This document shows positions 37,416 to 47,818 of a DNA stretch of 64,000 nt, in pieces (position 1 is the stretch's first letter; the number at the start of each line of letters is the position of its first letter). Origin of the DNA: Janthinobacterium sp. Marseille (GTDB taxonomy: Bacteria; Pseudomonadota; Gammaproteobacteria; Burkholderiales; Burkholderiaceae_D); NCBI RefSeq assembly GCF_000013625.1, contig NC_009659.1, positions 2,790,001 to 2,854,000 on the forward strand, given 5' to 3'. A program made the translations under genes and the position numbers. Below the pieces are notes generated by a model. It did no database searches and had not been told where the DNA came from. It worked only from the letters and a program-made list of their open reading frames with translations.

Positions 37416-39056
37416 TTAAACTTTGGAGCGACGGCGCGGGCCGCCTTGCGGACCATTTCCGCCACCTGGTCCGCGATTTGGACCGTTACCGCCACCGGGA
37501 CCACGATTCGGTCCGTTGCTGCGACGCGGTTGGCCCATACCCGGGAAGCCCAGCGAAGTTTGCAGTGGATCCGGCTGGCGGCTGCGTTGTTGTCCCTGGC
37601 GATTCGGCTTGCCCGGATTCTGTCCTTGCGAACGTCCCTGGCCGGTACCGGTGTTTTGCCATTGGCTCGGGCTGCGTGGCTGGCCGAGGCCATTATCGAC
37701 ACGCGGCGCACGATTGCCGTTAACACGATCACCACCGGCAGCACGGCCTTTATTGGCAGGGCCGGCTTCGCCTGTATTCTTGTCCAGACCACTCAGCGCC
37801 AGCAAATCGCGCACTGCGTGCTCTTCCATTTCTTCCCATCGACCGCGCTTGAGGTTTTTCGGCAGGGTCAGCAAACCGTAACGGGTACGGATCAGGCGCG
37901 ATACGGTCAAGCCGATCGCTTCAAACATACGGCGTACTTCGCGGTTACGACCTTCGCCGATCGTCACGCGATACCATTTGTTGACGCCTTCACCGCCGCC
38001 GTCGGCGATCTTGGAGAATTGCGCCAAACCATCTTCCAGTTCGACACCGGCCAGCAATTTCTGGCGCATGCCCTCTTCCAGCTCGCCCAAAGTACGCACC
38101 GCGTATTCGCGGTCGATACCGTAGCGCGGGTGCATCAGGCGGTTGGCCAGATCACCGGAAGTAGTAAACAGCAACAAACCTTCGGTATTGAAATCGAGGC
38201 GACCGACGGCCAGCCACTTGGCAGCCTTCATCGTTGGCAAACGATCGAATACCGATGGACGGCCTTCCGGATCGTTGGTGCTGACAATTTCGCCGGCCGG
38301 CTTGTGATACACCAGCACGCGTGGCGGCTTTTTGCTTACTTTGCGTTGAATCAGTTTGCCGTTGATACGTACCTGGTCGGTCGGCAGGATGCGCTGGCCG
38401 ATATGGGCAGGTTCGCCATTGACCGATACGCGGCCGGCAATAATCAATTCTTCCATATCGCGACGCGAACCGAGACCGGCTTCAGCCAGTACTTTATGCA
38501 ATTTCGGCGCATCGTCATCCGCTGTCAAATCGCGGCGTACGGTTTTTTGTTCATGGCGACGTTTGCCACCGGCGCTGTCTTCTGCTGCCAGCGAGTCAAA
38601 GTCATCGGAAGTAACAAAGGAAAACACATCATCGGCATTGTCTGCCTTGCCATGTGGTTTGCCGCCGCGCTGCGGGCCGGCACCATTTGGCTTGCCGCGA
38701 CCTTGCGGCCGGGTCGCGCCTTTTGCACCCTTGGCACCCGGCTGGCGTTCACCACGGCGATTATTATTAGTACGTTCCCTGCGCGCTTCACCATCAGCCG
38801 GGGCACTACCCGCCTCACCTTGCGGCATCTCTTGTGCGCCTTCGGCGCCGTCAACTTTTACGACAGCCGGTTCTGTTGCTTCGCGTGGCGTATTACGGGC
38901 ACGGCGCAAAGTGCGCGGACCGCGCAAACCGCGCTTGGCCGGCTTGGCACCAGCACCTTCTTGCGCTGCGGCAGGAGCCTGCTCGCCGGAATGCTCAGAT
39001 GGGGATGCGTCATTGCCTGGCGCATCGGAAGGATTATTTTTCGTTGGGCGATTCAT
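37416..39056 (-). CDS. rluB: 23S rRNA pseudouridine synthase RluB with long low-complexity tails
   Basis: A 546-residue protein, twice the size of E. coli RluB. An S4 RNA-binding domain ([20 protein letters not shown]) begins near residue 180 and is followed by the RsuA-type catalytic domain; the active Asp lies in [15 protein letters not shown], and [15 protein letters not shown] is also diagnostic. The first 170 residues are basic and rich in Arg, Gly, Ala and Lys; the last 110 are rich in Gly, Asn, Pro, Arg and Gln, with tandem [10 protein letters not shown] units. Such tails probably bind RNA without fixed fold (inference). RluB modifies U2605 of 23S rRNA. Its start lies inside the scpB gene (23-base overlap), which indicates coupling. 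Confidence 0.92.
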   Translation of the reverse strand: MNRPTKNNPSDAPGNDASPSEHSGEQAPAAAQEGAGAKPAKRGLRGPRTLRRARNTPREATEPAVVKVDGAEGAQEMPQGEAGSAPADGEARRERTNNNRRGERQPGAKGAKGATRPQGRGKPNGAGPQRGGKPHGKADNADDVFSFVTSDDFDSLAAEDSAGGKRRHEQKTVRRDLTADDDAPKLHKVLAEAGLGSRRDMEELIIAGRVSVNGEPAHIGQRILPTDQVRINGKLIQRKVSKKPPRVLVYHKPAGEIVSTNDPEGRPSVFDRLPTMKAAKWLAVGRLDFNTEGLLLFTTSGDLANRLMHPRYGIDREYAVRTLGELEEGMRQKLLAGVELEDGLAQFSKIADGGGEGVNKWYRVTIGEGRNREVRRMFEAIGLTVSRLIRTRYGLLTLPKNLKRGRWEEMEEHAVRDLLALSGLDKNTGEAGPANKGRAAGGDRVNGNRAPRVDNGLGQPRSPSQWQNTGTGQGRSQGQNPGKPNRQGQQRSRQPDPLQTSLGFPGMGQPRRSNGPNRGPGGGNGPNRGPGGGNGPQGGPRRRSKV

Positions 39057-40002
39057 TATTCAATTCTTGGTTGTGCTCACTTGGGACGTCAACAACCGTC
39101 AAGTCAGGCGCTGCTGCGTCGGTAGGAATGGCTGCTTCGGATTCCGAAGTACTCAATTCAGTTGTTTGTGTTGCCGCATCCTCAACGCCTTCGGCTTCTT
39201 CAGCAACGACGGTGGTTTCGACCACTTCAATATCAGTTGCTTCAGCAACAGTTACTTCGGCTTCGACTATCCCGGCGTCAACTGATTCAATCTCAATTGC
39301 TTCCGCGACAGCTTCGGTAGGAGTGGTGTCAGCCTGCCCATCTTCTGCAGGGACTTCGGCGGTAGCGGCTTCAGTATCGGCGAAATCAATCGCCGTCTGA
39401 TCCAGATGTTCTTGCAATTCTGCTTCCAGGCCTTGCATCTCCAGCAAGGCACTGCCCTGCATGTCGCCCTTCTCTACTTGCTGCAGAGGCGGCAATTGAT
39501 CCAGCGAAGTCAGGCCGAGATCATCAAGGAAATGTTTGGTCGTCGCAAACAAGGCTGGGCGGCCCGGAACATCACGGTGCCCGATAGACTCGATCCAGCC
39601 ACGGTCTTCCAGCATTTTGATGGTTTGCGAATTGACCGTGACACCACGGATTTCTTCGATATCGCCGCGCGTAACCGGCTGGCGATAAGTAATGATGGCA
39701 AGCGTCTCCAATGTCGCATGCGAATATTTCGGCGGCTTCTCCGGATTCAAACGCTCCAGGTAAATCTTCATCTCCGGACGGCTCTGGAAACGCCAGCCGG
39801 TCGACAGGCTGACCACTTCAATGCCTTTATCAACCCAGTCGTCACGCAACTCTTCAAGCATTTGCTTGATTTCGTCTGTACCGATCTGTCCGTCAGTCTC
39901 GCCCGTTTCGACAAAAAGCTTCTTCATGTCGTTTATGGACAGGGGCTCGTGAGCGCAAAGTAGCGCTGTTTCGAGGACCTTCTTCGCCTCAGCAATATTC
40001 AT
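39034..40002 (-). CDS. scpB: Segregation and condensation protein B, with acidic C-terminal extension
   Basis: ScpB is the winged-helix partner of the SMC-ScpA complex for chromosome segregation. The conserved part, about 1-190, includes [60 protein letters not shown] and [15 protein letters not shown]. The remaining 130 residues are an acidic tail rich in Glu, Ala, Val and Thr (for example [20 protein letters not shown]), longer than in most homologues of about 200 residues. Its end overlaps rluB by 23 bases. No scpA lies directly upstream in this window; the next element is the initiator tRNA gene. Confidence 0.93.
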   Translation of the reverse strand: MNIAEAKKVLETALLCAHEPLSINDMKKLFVETGETDGQIGTDEIKQMLEELRDDWVDKGIEVVSLSTGWRFQSRPEMKIYLERLNPEKPPKYSHATLETLAIITYRQPVTRGDIEEIRGVTVNSQTIKMLEDRGWIESIGHRDVPGRPALFATTKHFLDDLGLTSLDQLPPLQQVEKGDMQGSALLEMQGLEAELQEHLDQTAIDFADTEAATAEVPAEDGQADTTPTEAVAEAIEIESVDAGIVEAEVTVAEATDIEVVETTVVAEEAEGVEDAATQTTELSTSESEAAIPTDAAAPDLTVVDVPSEHNQELNNESPNEK

Positions 40003-40166
40003 TTACGATATTTACGACTGTTTAGTTGCAATGTGCAGAAATTATATTCAACGACAACCATCTTTGGAATCGATTGTCCGGTTAGAGAACCAGTTGATAC
40101 TGCAATCCGACGCCCGTTTAGAGGAGATGTAATGTGGGCGGGATTTATATAAGACTTGTAAGACTT

Positions 40167-40243
<77 letters not shown>

Positions 40244-40256
40244 TCTGAAGATATGA

Positions 40257-40285
40257 AGTATATATGGTATCGCTACGCAAAGCAA
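40257..40285 (-). promoter_or_regulatory. Sigma-70 promoter of the initiator tRNA gene
   Basis: On the minus strand TTGCTT, 17 bases, TATACT. The tRNA begins 13 bases after the -10 box. The region lies within the 141 bases between the divergent tRNA and NUDIX genes. Confidence 0.75.
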
Positions 40286-40384
40286 TCTTAATTGCAGCTT
40301 CTTTATGCGGTGATACACTTCTGCACTTGCAATCATGTCGGTAATGATCCGGATAACCAGGCTTTTCAACGATTTGTCATTTTT

Positions 40385-40972
40385 ATGAAATTTTGTTCCG
40401 AATGCGCACACCCTGTCTCGCTGTCGATCCCTGAAGGCGACAACCGCCCGCGTTATGTGTGCGGCAACTGCGGCGCGATTCATTACCAGAATCCAAAGAT
40501 GGTATTGGGCTCCATCCCGGTCTGGGATGAAGACGGTGACATGCGCATCCTGCTGTGCAAACGCGCGATCGAACCGCGCCTTGGTTACTGGACCCTGCCG
40601 GCCGGCTTCATGGAAAACAATGAAACCACCAGCAACGCGGCCATCCGCGAAACCGTGGAAGAAGCCGGCGCCAATATCCGCCTGCATGAATTGTTTTCTT
40701 TATTAAATGTGCCGCATGTCCACCAGGTACATATGTTTTACCGCGCCACCCTGCTCGACTTGAATTACGAAGCGGGTATTGAGAGCCTGGAAGTCAAATT
40801 GTTCGCACCTGAAGACATTCCGTGGGAAGACATCGCCTTTCCGACCGTACACCACACGCTGAAATTCTTCCTGGCAGACCATGCGAAGGTAAAAAGCGGC
40901 GGCTCCTATGGCTTCCATACGCTGGACATACTGAAACCGATGCTTAGTCCGGAATCATTTACCAGCAGTTAA
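40385..40972 (+). CDS. NUDIX hydrolase with N-terminal zinc ribbon
   Basis: A 195-residue protein. The start is at ATG 40385, where the zinc ribbon begins ([11 protein letters not shown], then [11 protein letters not shown]: two CxxC pairs); the upstream extension of the frame is antisense to the tRNA promoter and is dropped. The Nudix box follows the pattern G-x5-E-x7-RE-x2-EE-x-G in [20 protein letters not shown]. Nudix enzymes cleave nucleoside diphosphates linked to another group; the zinc ribbon form resembles NudC-like and related ADP-ribose or NADH pyrophosphatases, but the substrate is not determined. No Shine-Dalgarno is visible. The gene stands alone. Confidence 0.88.
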   Translation: MKFCSECAHPVSLSIPEGDNRPRYVCGNCGAIHYQNPKMVLGSIPVWDEDGDMRILLCKRAIEPRLGYWTLPAGFMENNETTSNAAIRETVEEAGANIRLHELFSLLNVPHVHQVHMFYRATLLDLNYEAGIESLEVKLFAPEDIPWEDIAFPTVHHTLKFFLADHAKVKSGGSYGFHTLDILKPMLSPESFTSS

Positions 40973-41088
40973 TTGCACGCACTAATATAAATGGCTTGCT
41001 TCCGTACAGCGGGAGCAAGCCATTGTTTTTTGCGAGGCAACCCGACTTTCTGTCGGCTGAAGCAAGCTGTGCCGATTGCGCCGCACTA

Positions 41089-42501
41089 CTAATATGTGGC
41101 GCTTTCAGACAAGGGATGGCTGTTCCCGCCACTGCCACGCACCGGGATTTGCAGGCGCGTAACCAGTTTCCGGCATGCGCTCCTGGCCTCCGCCATGATT
41201 TCCGCGCCATCCATGGTTGTCAGTCGACCATCTTCATAAACCACCTTGCCATCCACCATGGTCAAACTCACATCGCGGCCGGAGCCGGAATAAACCAGGC
41301 TGGCGATGAGATCAAAACATGGCGCCAGTGCGGGACGAGCCAGGGATACCACGACCACATCGGCCAGCTTCCCGACTGCCAATTGACCTGCATCAACACC
41401 TGCAATCTGTGCACCGCCACGTGTGGCCATGGCAAATGCATCCCACGCATTCGTGGCAACCGGATCGAGGGTGGCAAGGCGTTGCACATAAATCACTTGC
41501 TTCATGATCTGGAACATATCGAAGGAATGCCCGGCCGCGCCATCGGCTCCTATACCTATGCTGGCTCCGGCGTCATTCAAGACACCGAGGCGCATGGCAC
41601 CGGAAGCGAGGTATTCATTCGACATCGGGTTGTGCGCAATGCCGCAATGCCGATGTCCCACGATTTCCACTTCTTCATCATCCAGCCAGATCGCATGGGC
41701 AAAGGTGGCATGCTGATCAAGCAAGCCATTGCGCTCCATCCAGGCAAAAGGACGCAAGCCATAAGCTTGTGCATAGATGGTCGGATCAATCGCGGCTTCG
41801 GAACAATGTGTATGCCATTTGACGCCATACTGAGCCGCCAGCGCGACCGACTGCCGTACCAGTTCCTGGTCGTTGTAAATCACATTGATAGGCGCCGGCC
41901 AAATGCTGATGCGCTCATCCTGCCACTGCTCCATGCATGCACGCATGGCGGCAATCTCATTGACGGTACTTTGCTGAAACAAAGCCGGACTAAGGCCATT
42001 GTTCCTGGCGACATCTGTAAAGGGCCCGAACATGCCGCGTGCGACTACACCGCGCAAACCAATATCCCGCAACGCCGCTGCCACCGCCAGCGTGGTGTCC
42101 ACATCAGCCGGTGCATAGTGATTGTCGATGATCGTGGTGGTGCCGCAAGACAATGCTTCCAGCGCACCCAGGCGAACTGCGGCCAGTGCTTCATGTGGTG
42201 AAATATTCGCTGCCAGCGGCAGCATGAATTCGCCCAACCATTGCCACAAGGCCATACCGTCACCCAGTCCCCGCCCCGCCGCCTGGAACAAATGGTTATG
42301 GCAATCGATCAGGCCCGGGATAATCGCCTGCCCGCGACAGTCAACACGCCGTGCTGCCTGCCAGTGCTCAAGCTTCGCAGTATCGTCGACAGCCACAATA
42401 CGGTTGCCGCTGACTGCCACCGCACCATCCTCAAGGATACGGCGCCCATCATCCATGGTGACCACGATTCCATGTTCAAATAAAACGTCACAGCTGTTCA
42501 A
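41089..42501 (-). CDS. ATZ/TRZ-type amidohydrolase (purine or triazine deaminase-like)
   Basis: A 470-residue metal-dependent hydrolase of the amidohydrolase superfamily, in the cluster with atrazine chlorohydrolases and 8-oxoguanine deaminases. The metal site is complete: HxH in LIDCHNHLFQ, His in WHTHCSEA, His in ATFAHAIWLD and Asp in GIGADGAAGHSFD. The composite beta domain surrounds it (VVTMDDGRRILEDGAVAVSG at the start, GKLADVVVVSL near the end). It starts at TTG with GGGAG seven bases before. As last gene of the catabolic operon and next to an NCS2 permease it probably deaminates or dechlorinates/dehydrates an N-heteroaromatic ring; the exact substrate is inference. Confidence 0.88.
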   Translation of the reverse strand: MNSCDVLFEHGIVVTMDDGRRILEDGAVAVSGNRIVAVDDTAKLEHWQAARRVDCRGQAIIPGLIDCHNHLFQAAGRGLGDGMALWQWLGEFMLPLAANISPHEALAAVRLGALEALSCGTTTIIDNHYAPADVDTTLAVAAALRDIGLRGVVARGMFGPFTDVARNNGLSPALFQQSTVNEIAAMRACMEQWQDERISIWPAPINVIYNDQELVRQSVALAAQYGVKWHTHCSEAAIDPTIYAQAYGLRPFAWMERNGLLDQHATFAHAIWLDDEEVEIVGHRHCGIAHNPMSNEYLASGAMRLGVLNDAGASIGIGADGAAGHSFDMFQIMKQVIYVQRLATLDPVATNAWDAFAMATRGGAQIAGVDAGQLAVGKLADVVVVSLARPALAPCFDLIASLVYSGSGRDVSLTMVDGKVVYEDGRLTTMDGAEIMAEARSACRKLVTRLQIPVRGSGGNSHPLSESATY

Positions 42502-42524
42502 TCTATTTCTCCCGCGGAATGTAC

Positions 42525-43919
42525 TTAATGAGGTTGCTGGCTCTGCGGCGCAAGCGGTGACGATGGTGCGTCCGCCCCTGACGAATGTGCAGCGCTATCT
42601 TCCTGCTGCAACTGCCGTGTTCCATTAAACAGGACATTCAGCAGCATCGCGGTGATGACTGTCAACAGCACGCCGCTATGCAGGAGTGGCGTCATGAAAT
42701 CCGGGAAGGCCGAGAAAAATTTGGGCGACATCGTCGGAATCATACCGACGCCCAGGCTGATCGCAAGTATCAGCGTGTTATGCCGGTTATGTCGAAAATC
42801 AACACTTTGCAGGATGCGCACTCCCGAGCCGGCCACCATGCCAAACATCGCGATCGCCGCACCACCCAGTACGTAATGCGGAATCGAGGCGACCAGGTGC
42901 GCAAGTTTGGGCAACAAACCTAGCATGATCAGGAAAATACCGGCGGCAACGCATACATAGCGACTACGCACACCGGTAATGCCGACCAAGCCGATATTTT
43001 GCGCATAGGAGGTGTAAGGAAAGGTGTTGAAGACGCCGCCGATAGTGGCACCCAGTGCATCGGCACGCAAACCACGTGTGAATTCATCACGGCTGATTTT
43101 GCGCCCCAGTATTTCGCCAAGAGAAAAGAACAGCCCAATGGATTCAACCATCGTGATCACCACCACCAATGCCATGGTGATGATCGCGACCGGATCGAAG
43201 GTTGGCATGCCGAACTGGAAGGGTCGCACCATCGCCACCCAGGGCGTGGCTTCAACGCCGGAAAAATGAACATCACCAAACAGGACCGCAACCAAAGTAC
43301 CGGCAGCTATCCCTATCAATATCGCAATATTCGCCAGGAAACCACGACCAAATCGCGCAACCAGCAGCGTGACAGCCAGCACCAATGCCGCGACGCTAAT
43401 ATAGAACGGATGGCCGAAGTCAGCCGCACCATAACCACCACCGGCCCAGGTAATCGCCACCCCGAGCAGGCTGGTACCCAGGGCCAGCAGGGTTGAACCT
43501 GTCACCAAGGGTGGAAACAATGGCAAGGCACGAATGATGAGGGGCACCAACAACAGACAGAGTAGCCCTGCACCAATAATGGCTCCGTATAAGCCGGGTA
43601 AACCCAAGCCCGGGCTGAATGCAATCGCGATCATGGGCGCGATCCCGGCATAGGACACCCCCATCATCACCGGCAATCTAATCCCTATCCATTTCCCTAT
43701 ACCCAGTGACTGCAATATTGAAATGAGGCCGCAACACAACAAGTCGGCATTGATCAGCATTGCGATTTGTTCTGACGGTAATTTGAGCGCGCCACCCACT
43801 ATCAGTGGCACAGTTACTGCTCCCGCGTACATCACGAGTAAATGTTGCAGGCCCAGGGCCGCGGTACGGCCGAGGGGTGGGCACACGTTGATTTCGTCTA
43901 TGCCTGCACTTGCGTTCAT
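42525..43919 (-). CDS. NCS2-family purine/pyrimidine permease (operon copy)
   Basis: A 464-residue membrane protein with about 14 helices of the nucleobase:cation symporter-2 family (xanthine, urate or uracil permeases). Diagnostic sequences are LGLQHLLVMYAGAVTVPLIV in helix 1 and SYAQNIGLVGITGVRSRYVC, the family signature Q-N-x-G-x4-T-G-V-x-S-R. AAGGAG lies before the ATG. It sits between the hydrolase and amidohydrolase genes, so it probably imports the operon's nucleobase-like substrate. A second NCS2 gene (49004-50533) is in the same island and only moderately similar, which suggests different specificity or two pathway compounds. Confidence 0.92.
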   Translation of the reverse strand: MNASAGIDEINVCPPLGRTAALGLQHLLVMYAGAVTVPLIVGGALKLPSEQIAMLINADLLCCGLISILQSLGIGKWIGIRLPVMMGVSYAGIAPMIAIAFSPGLGLPGLYGAIIGAGLLCLLLVPLIIRALPLFPPLVTGSTLLALGTSLLGVAITWAGGGYGAADFGHPFYISVAALVLAVTLLVARFGRGFLANIAILIGIAAGTLVAVLFGDVHFSGVEATPWVAMVRPFQFGMPTFDPVAIITMALVVVITMVESIGLFFSLGEILGRKISRDEFTRGLRADALGATIGGVFNTFPYTSYAQNIGLVGITGVRSRYVCVAAGIFLIMLGLLPKLAHLVASIPHYVLGGAAIAMFGMVAGSGVRILQSVDFRHNRHNTLILAISLGVGMIPTMSPKFFSAFPDFMTPLLHSGVLLTVITAMLLNVLFNGTRQLQQEDSAAHSSGADAPSSPLAPQSQQPH

Positions 43920-44030
43920 CGTCTTCTCCTTTGATTGGATCTTCTATGCGGTATGTCTCTGCGGTCATCTCGCAATGCTTTTACTCCTTATGCAGCGCTA
44001 CTTCCCTCGTGTCGGGACCAGACAAAATAA

Positions 44031-44864
44031 TCATCCATCGAAAAAACACTGCAAACGGGCAACCAGCTCTTGCGGCGCATCCAATGGAATCAAATGCCCG
44101 CTGCAAGCAATTTCTTCGCAACTGGCCTGCGGTGCAATGGCTGCCATCTGCCTCATGACTTCCAGCCGCACAAAACTATGCTCACCGTGCAGCATCAGGA
44201 TAGGCATGGTCAGAGTCGGCAAGACGAGCCACAGATCATCGGAACGAAACGGCCAGCGCGTGAAAAAATAAGGATCGTGCTTGCGCACAAAACCACCATT
44301 GCGACCTGGGACGACAGACGCGTCTGCATGCAATGCGAGCAAGACCTGCGGCGCGTATACATTGGCTTTGCGTTCCCATTCCAATAACTCCGCGCCGGAG
44401 GCAAACCAGTCAGGACGCGGAAATAGTTCCGTCTCGCTTTGCGCAAAACTGGGTTCGACGTCGACCACCGCGAAGCGACGCACCATACCCGGATGCCTTC
44501 CCGCATACGCCATCGCCACCAGCGCACCCCAAGACAAGGCTGCGATATCAATACGTGGAGGCAGGCCCAATCCTGCAATGACATCCTCCAGGTCTTCCAC
44601 ATGCTGCGCCGTTTTATACGCACCGTTGGCAGACCATTGGCTATCACCATGACCGCGCATATCCAAAGCGAAGACAGATCGCCCCGCAGACAGCATATGG
44701 GCCACGTCATGCCATAGCCAGGCATGGCCGGTCACGCCGTGCAAGAGCAGCAAAGGTGGCACGCTGCTGTCGTCGCTACCTTTACCGGCAAATTCAAGCG
44801 CATGCAGGCGCAAACCGGAACGTGACTGGACATAGTGATGGCGAACGGCGGTGGTCGATATCAT
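44031..44864 (-). CDS. Alpha/beta-fold hydrolase
   Basis: A 277-residue hydrolase of the alpha/beta superfamily. Oxyanion segment LLLLHGVTGHAWLW, the RGHGDS turn, nucleophile Ser in AALSWGALVAM (Ala-Leu-Ser-Trp-Gly, where the usual first Gly is Ala), and catalytic His in CSGHLIPLDAP are visible; the acid is likely the Asp/Glu near ILMLHGEHS. Members include esterases and carbon-carbon hydrolases of ring-cleavage products. The gene begins two bases after the Rieske stop, so expression is coupled; the likely role is to hydrolyse a product made by the oxygenase (inference). Confidence 0.87.
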   Translation of the reverse strand: MISTTAVRHHYVQSRSGLRLHALEFAGKGSDDSSVPPLLLLHGVTGHAWLWHDVAHMLSAGRSVFALDMRGHGDSQWSANGAYKTAQHVEDLEDVIAGLGLPPRIDIAALSWGALVAMAYAGRHPGMVRRFAVVDVEPSFAQSETELFPRPDWFASGAELLEWERKANVYAPQVLLALHADASVVPGRNGGFVRKHDPYFFTRWPFRSDDLWLVLPTLTMPILMLHGEHSFVRLEVMRQMAAIAPQASCEEIACSGHLIPLDAPQELVARLQCFFDG

Positions 44865-44866
44865 CT

Positions 44867-45931
44867 TCAGCTCTTCGGTTTGGCATTCATCAATTCAAAG
44901 AGCCACCGCCGGTACTCTATCGTCACGACATCGGCACCGCGCATAGGCGTTTCCCTTTGCGCCGGATCGCCGCCGGCAAGATTGAACCAGAGTGGACGTT
45001 GTGATTCGATAATCGGCTTATCCTGTCCCAGCACTTCGTCCTCGAAATCCCGGAAGAAGGCATCGTGTTTGGTGTCGGTCCCGAAATCCCGCGCGATCCA
45101 CCAAAAGCTGCGCGTCTGGGTAGCAGTAACCGGGCTCGCCGACATGAACAAGACATAGCGTTTGCCATTCGGGAAGATGCGCTTCAGGTGCACTGTATGC
45201 GGCATCGTCACGTGGTACTCATTGACCGGTTCTATCAATGCATCTGTAATTCCCAGCAATTCCTTCTTCAATCCCACGCCCGGCTCTTTGACGCCACTAC
45301 GATTGAAGCGCAATACCGGTCCTTCGCGCCAGACATCAACCGGCTCTACCCGCGGATTGGAACGACTACCTATCGTGCCGTCGTGTACAAAAGAGAAATG
45401 CGCAAAATCTACAAAATTTTCCAGTCGGCGCGGTGAACTGGTTGCCCAGTCATAGCTCGTACCTTGCAGGACGTTATATTCGGCATCCTCAAATTCCGGA
45501 AAATCCGGAAATGCATACAAGGGCTCTTCCAGCGCCACCCAGATAATGCCGACGTGTTCGGCTGCGTGGTACTTCGCGACCGACGCTTTCAATACATCGC
45601 ACAATTCCTCACGTGCCGGCACTCGCACACATTTTCCACCGTCGTCATAACGCCAGCCGTGATAAGGGCATTCAATCGTGCCGTCAACTATCTGCCCCAA
45701 CGCCAGCGATGTCCCTTTGTGCGGGCAACGACTATCTAGCGCGGTAACGACGCCATTCAAACGGGCCAACACCAGGCTTTGATCCAACAAGGTTACCGCC
45801 AGCGGAGTATCGCCCAGCTCAGAAGCGTAAGCCACCGGATGCCAAAAGCGGCGCAATGCGCGATACAGCGGGTGATTCGCAGGATCGTGCGGCCCTGTCA
45901 TGGTGACGCCGATATTCGATAATTCAGTCAT
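44867..45931 (-). CDS. Rieske non-heme iron oxygenase, VanA/N-demethylase-like
   Basis: The start is at ATG 45931 with an ideal GGAGG six bases upstream; the frame extending to 46009 runs into the previous gene. The 354-residue product has a Rieske [2Fe-2S] centre at C69-x-H71 (CPHKG) and C88-x2-H91 (CPYHGW), and a mononuclear iron site in ENFVDFAHFSFVH with D175, H178 and H183. This single-subunit form (no small subunit gene is near) is that of vanillate O-demethylase, dicamba demethylase and the NdmA/NdmB caffeine N-demethylases. It would receive electrons from the reductase encoded at 46733. With NCS2 permeases and a deaminase-like enzyme nearby, an N-heterocyclic substrate is likely. Confidence 0.92.
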   Translation of the reverse strand: MTELSNIGVTMTGPHDPANHPLYRALRRFWHPVAYASELGDTPLAVTLLDQSLVLARLNGVVTALDSRCPHKGTSLALGQIVDGTIECPYHGWRYDDGGKCVRVPAREELCDVLKASVAKYHAAEHVGIIWVALEEPLYAFPDFPEFEDAEYNVLQGTSYDWATSSPRRLENFVDFAHFSFVHDGTIGSRSNPRVEPVDVWREGPVLRFNRSGVKEPGVGLKKELLGITDALIEPVNEYHVTMPHTVHLKRIFPNGKRYVLFMSASPVTATQTRSFWWIARDFGTDTKHDAFFRDFEDEVLGQDKPIIESQRPLWFNLAGGDPAQRETPMRGADVVTIEYRRWLFELMNAKPKS

Positions 45932-45944
45932 GTTATGCCTCCAC

Positions 45945-46691
45945 TTAATTAAAATAAGCCCCGCCATTGACCAGCAGGCTTTGCCCGGTGATGAAATCGG
46001 AACCGTCACTCAATAGGAATAAGGCCGCTCCCACCATGTCATGCGGCGTCTGTGAACGTTGCAGGCAACGGCCTGCGATCGTTCGTTCGTCCGCTACCGA
46101 ACCTTGTTTGGCGAGAATGTCTGCATCGGGGATCAAGTCCGGGCAGAGCGTATTCGCCTGGATATTGTGTGCGCCGACCTCACGCGCCAGGGAACGTGTC
46201 AAACCGATGATGGCGGCCTTGGAAGAAACGTAATGCAGGAAATTCGGTACCCCCTTGTATGGGGTATTCGATGAGACATTGATGATCTTGCCGCTGCCCT
46301 GCTCGCGCATATATGGGAATACCGCTCGACAGCAAAGCCACACACCGCGCACATTAATTTCATAGCAGCGATCCCATTCATCGATGGGAATGTCCATGAA
46401 AGAGCCGAAGCTGCAGCCCTTGAAAAAACCGGCATTGTTGATGATGCCGTCGATGCGACCGAAATGCGCATGTGTCTGCTTTGCCATCATCTCGATGGAG
46501 GCGGGATCGCTGACGTCTATCTTCATGGCGATCGCCTGCTGCCCGTAAGCCTGTGCCTGAGCCGATAAATCCTGCAGGTCCGCCATGACAATATTGGCGC
46601 CGGCGGCCACCAGGCCGTCGCAATAAGCATGTCCGATATTGCCGCCGGCACCGGTAATGATGATGGTTTTATTTCTCAATGAATGCGTCAT
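45945..46691 (-). CDS. SDR-family dehydrogenase of the Rieske operon
   Basis: A 248-residue classical SDR. NAD(P) motif TGAGGNIG (14-21), NNAG, INVRGVW with the tetrad Asn, Ser in NVSSNTPYK, and YVSSK with the catalytic Tyr and Lys are all present, unlike the SDR at 13107. AAGGAG stands before the ATG. It lies 14 bases before the Rieske gene and probably oxidises a hydroxylated or alcohol intermediate of the pathway. The C terminus VNGGAYFN is typical. Confidence 0.92.
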   Translation of the reverse strand: MTHSLRNKTIIITGAGGNIGHAYCDGLVAAGANIVMADLQDLSAQAQAYGQQAIAMKIDVSDPASIEMMAKQTHAHFGRIDGIINNAGFFKGCSFGSFMDIPIDEWDRCYEINVRGVWLCCRAVFPYMREQGSGKIINVSSNTPYKGVPNFLHYVSSKAAIIGLTRSLAREVGAHNIQANTLCPDLIPDADILAKQGSVADERTIAGRCLQRSQTPHDMVGAALFLLSDGSDFITGQSLLVNGGAYFN

Positions 46692-46732
46692 CTTGTCTCC
46701 TTTTATGTTTTGTTAAATGTGAGAAATGGGTT

Positions 46733-47716
46733 CTATAAATCCAGCGTCAGTGATGTTCCTTTGCAACGTGACACACACAACATCATGGTTCGATTGTCGG
46801 CACGCTCGGCCGCACTCAACACCGCATCCCTGTGCTCGGGTTCACCCGCCAGAACTGCCGTCTCGCATGAGCCACACACCCCTTCGCGACAGGAACTTAA
46901 TACACTCACGCCCTTGCTGAGCAAGACTTCGAGGATTGATTGGTCGGCTGGTATCTGGAAGGTCTGGCCGGATCGTGCGAGCGTGACGCTGAAGGTTTTC
47001 GCTGCAACATTCGACGCGACGGCCGGTGCACTGAAGTACTCAACATGCACCCGTTCCGCAGCTACGGTTGCGGTCGCCTGCTGAAAGCCTTGCAATAGCA
47101 TTCCCGGACCGCAACAGTAAAAATGCGCGGCACCGGCATGTTCTGCTTCGCTGTGCTGTACGAGCTCTGCCAGGTTGAGCATCTGATTGCCCGGCACCTG
47201 ATCAAAAACCGTGTGCAGATTTCCAGTTTCTGTAGTCGCCGCCAGTGTCTTCAACTCATCCAGGAAAGCGGCACGCTCTTCGGTCCGCGTGCAGTAGTAC
47301 AAGGTCCAGGCACGCCCGATTTGATTCAGGCGCTGCACCATGCTGAAGATGGGTGTGATACCGATACCACCAGCGATCAGCACCGAATGTGCTGCCTCTT
47401 CATGCAAGGGAAAATTATTCCTAGGCACACTGATCGTCAGTACATCACCAGGCTTCACCGCTTCATGCAGATAGCTGGAACCGCCCCTGCTCACAGGATC
47501 GCGATTGACACCAATCATGTAAGCCTTCGACTCACCCGGGTGCAACAAGGAATACTGGCGTACCAGGCCATTAGGTAAATGCACATCGATATGGGCACCA
47601 GCTGCAGCTGCTGGCAATCGTTCTCCGGCCAACGGACACAACTCAAACGAACGTATCTGCTCAGCCTCTATGCGTATTGCTCGCACCCAGACCTGTCTTG
47701 TCTCCTGCTCATTCAT
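46733..47716 (-). CDS. Phthalate dioxygenase reductase/VanB-type ferredoxin reductase
   Basis: A 327-residue flavo-iron-sulfur reductase. In order: a flavin domain with RQYSLLH, a NAD(P)H domain with AGGIGITPIFSMVQRL and FYCCGPGMLL, and a C-terminal plant-type [2Fe-2S] ferredoxin with SSCREGVCGSCETAVL and a last Cys in MMLCVSRC. This order (flavin, NAD, ferredoxin) is that of class IA reductases such as VanB. It passes electrons from NADH to the Rieske oxygenase two genes downstream. It is the first gene of the six-gene operon, with GAGGAGG before its ATG and the conserved promoter block about 100 bases upstream. Confidence 0.94.
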   Translation of the reverse strand: MNEQETRQVWVRAIRIEAEQIRSFELCPLAGERLPAAAAGAHIDVHLPNGLVRQYSLLHPGESKAYMIGVNRDPVSRGGSSYLHEAVKPGDVLTISVPRNNFPLHEEAAHSVLIAGGIGITPIFSMVQRLNQIGRAWTLYYCTRTEERAAFLDELKTLAATTETGNLHTVFDQVPGNQMLNLAELVQHSEAEHAGAAHFYCCGPGMLLQGFQQATATVAAERVHVEYFSAPAVASNVAAKTFSVTLARSGQTFQIPADQSILEVLLSKGVSVLSSCREGVCGSCETAVLAGEPEHRDAVLSAAERADNRTMMLCVSRCKGTSLTLDL

Positions 47717-47818
47717 AAGCGCCTCCTCTTGTTACCACCCGACGAAATGGCGTCAGCAACAATGGCTTCACCGTTTGATCAATATTCAAAAATGCTTGCA
47801 TGTCTTTTCTTGATTCCA

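Noticed and set aside
37446..39125. 559-codon plus-strand frame
   Set aside because: Antisense to rluB, with low-complexity composition mirrored from its tails.
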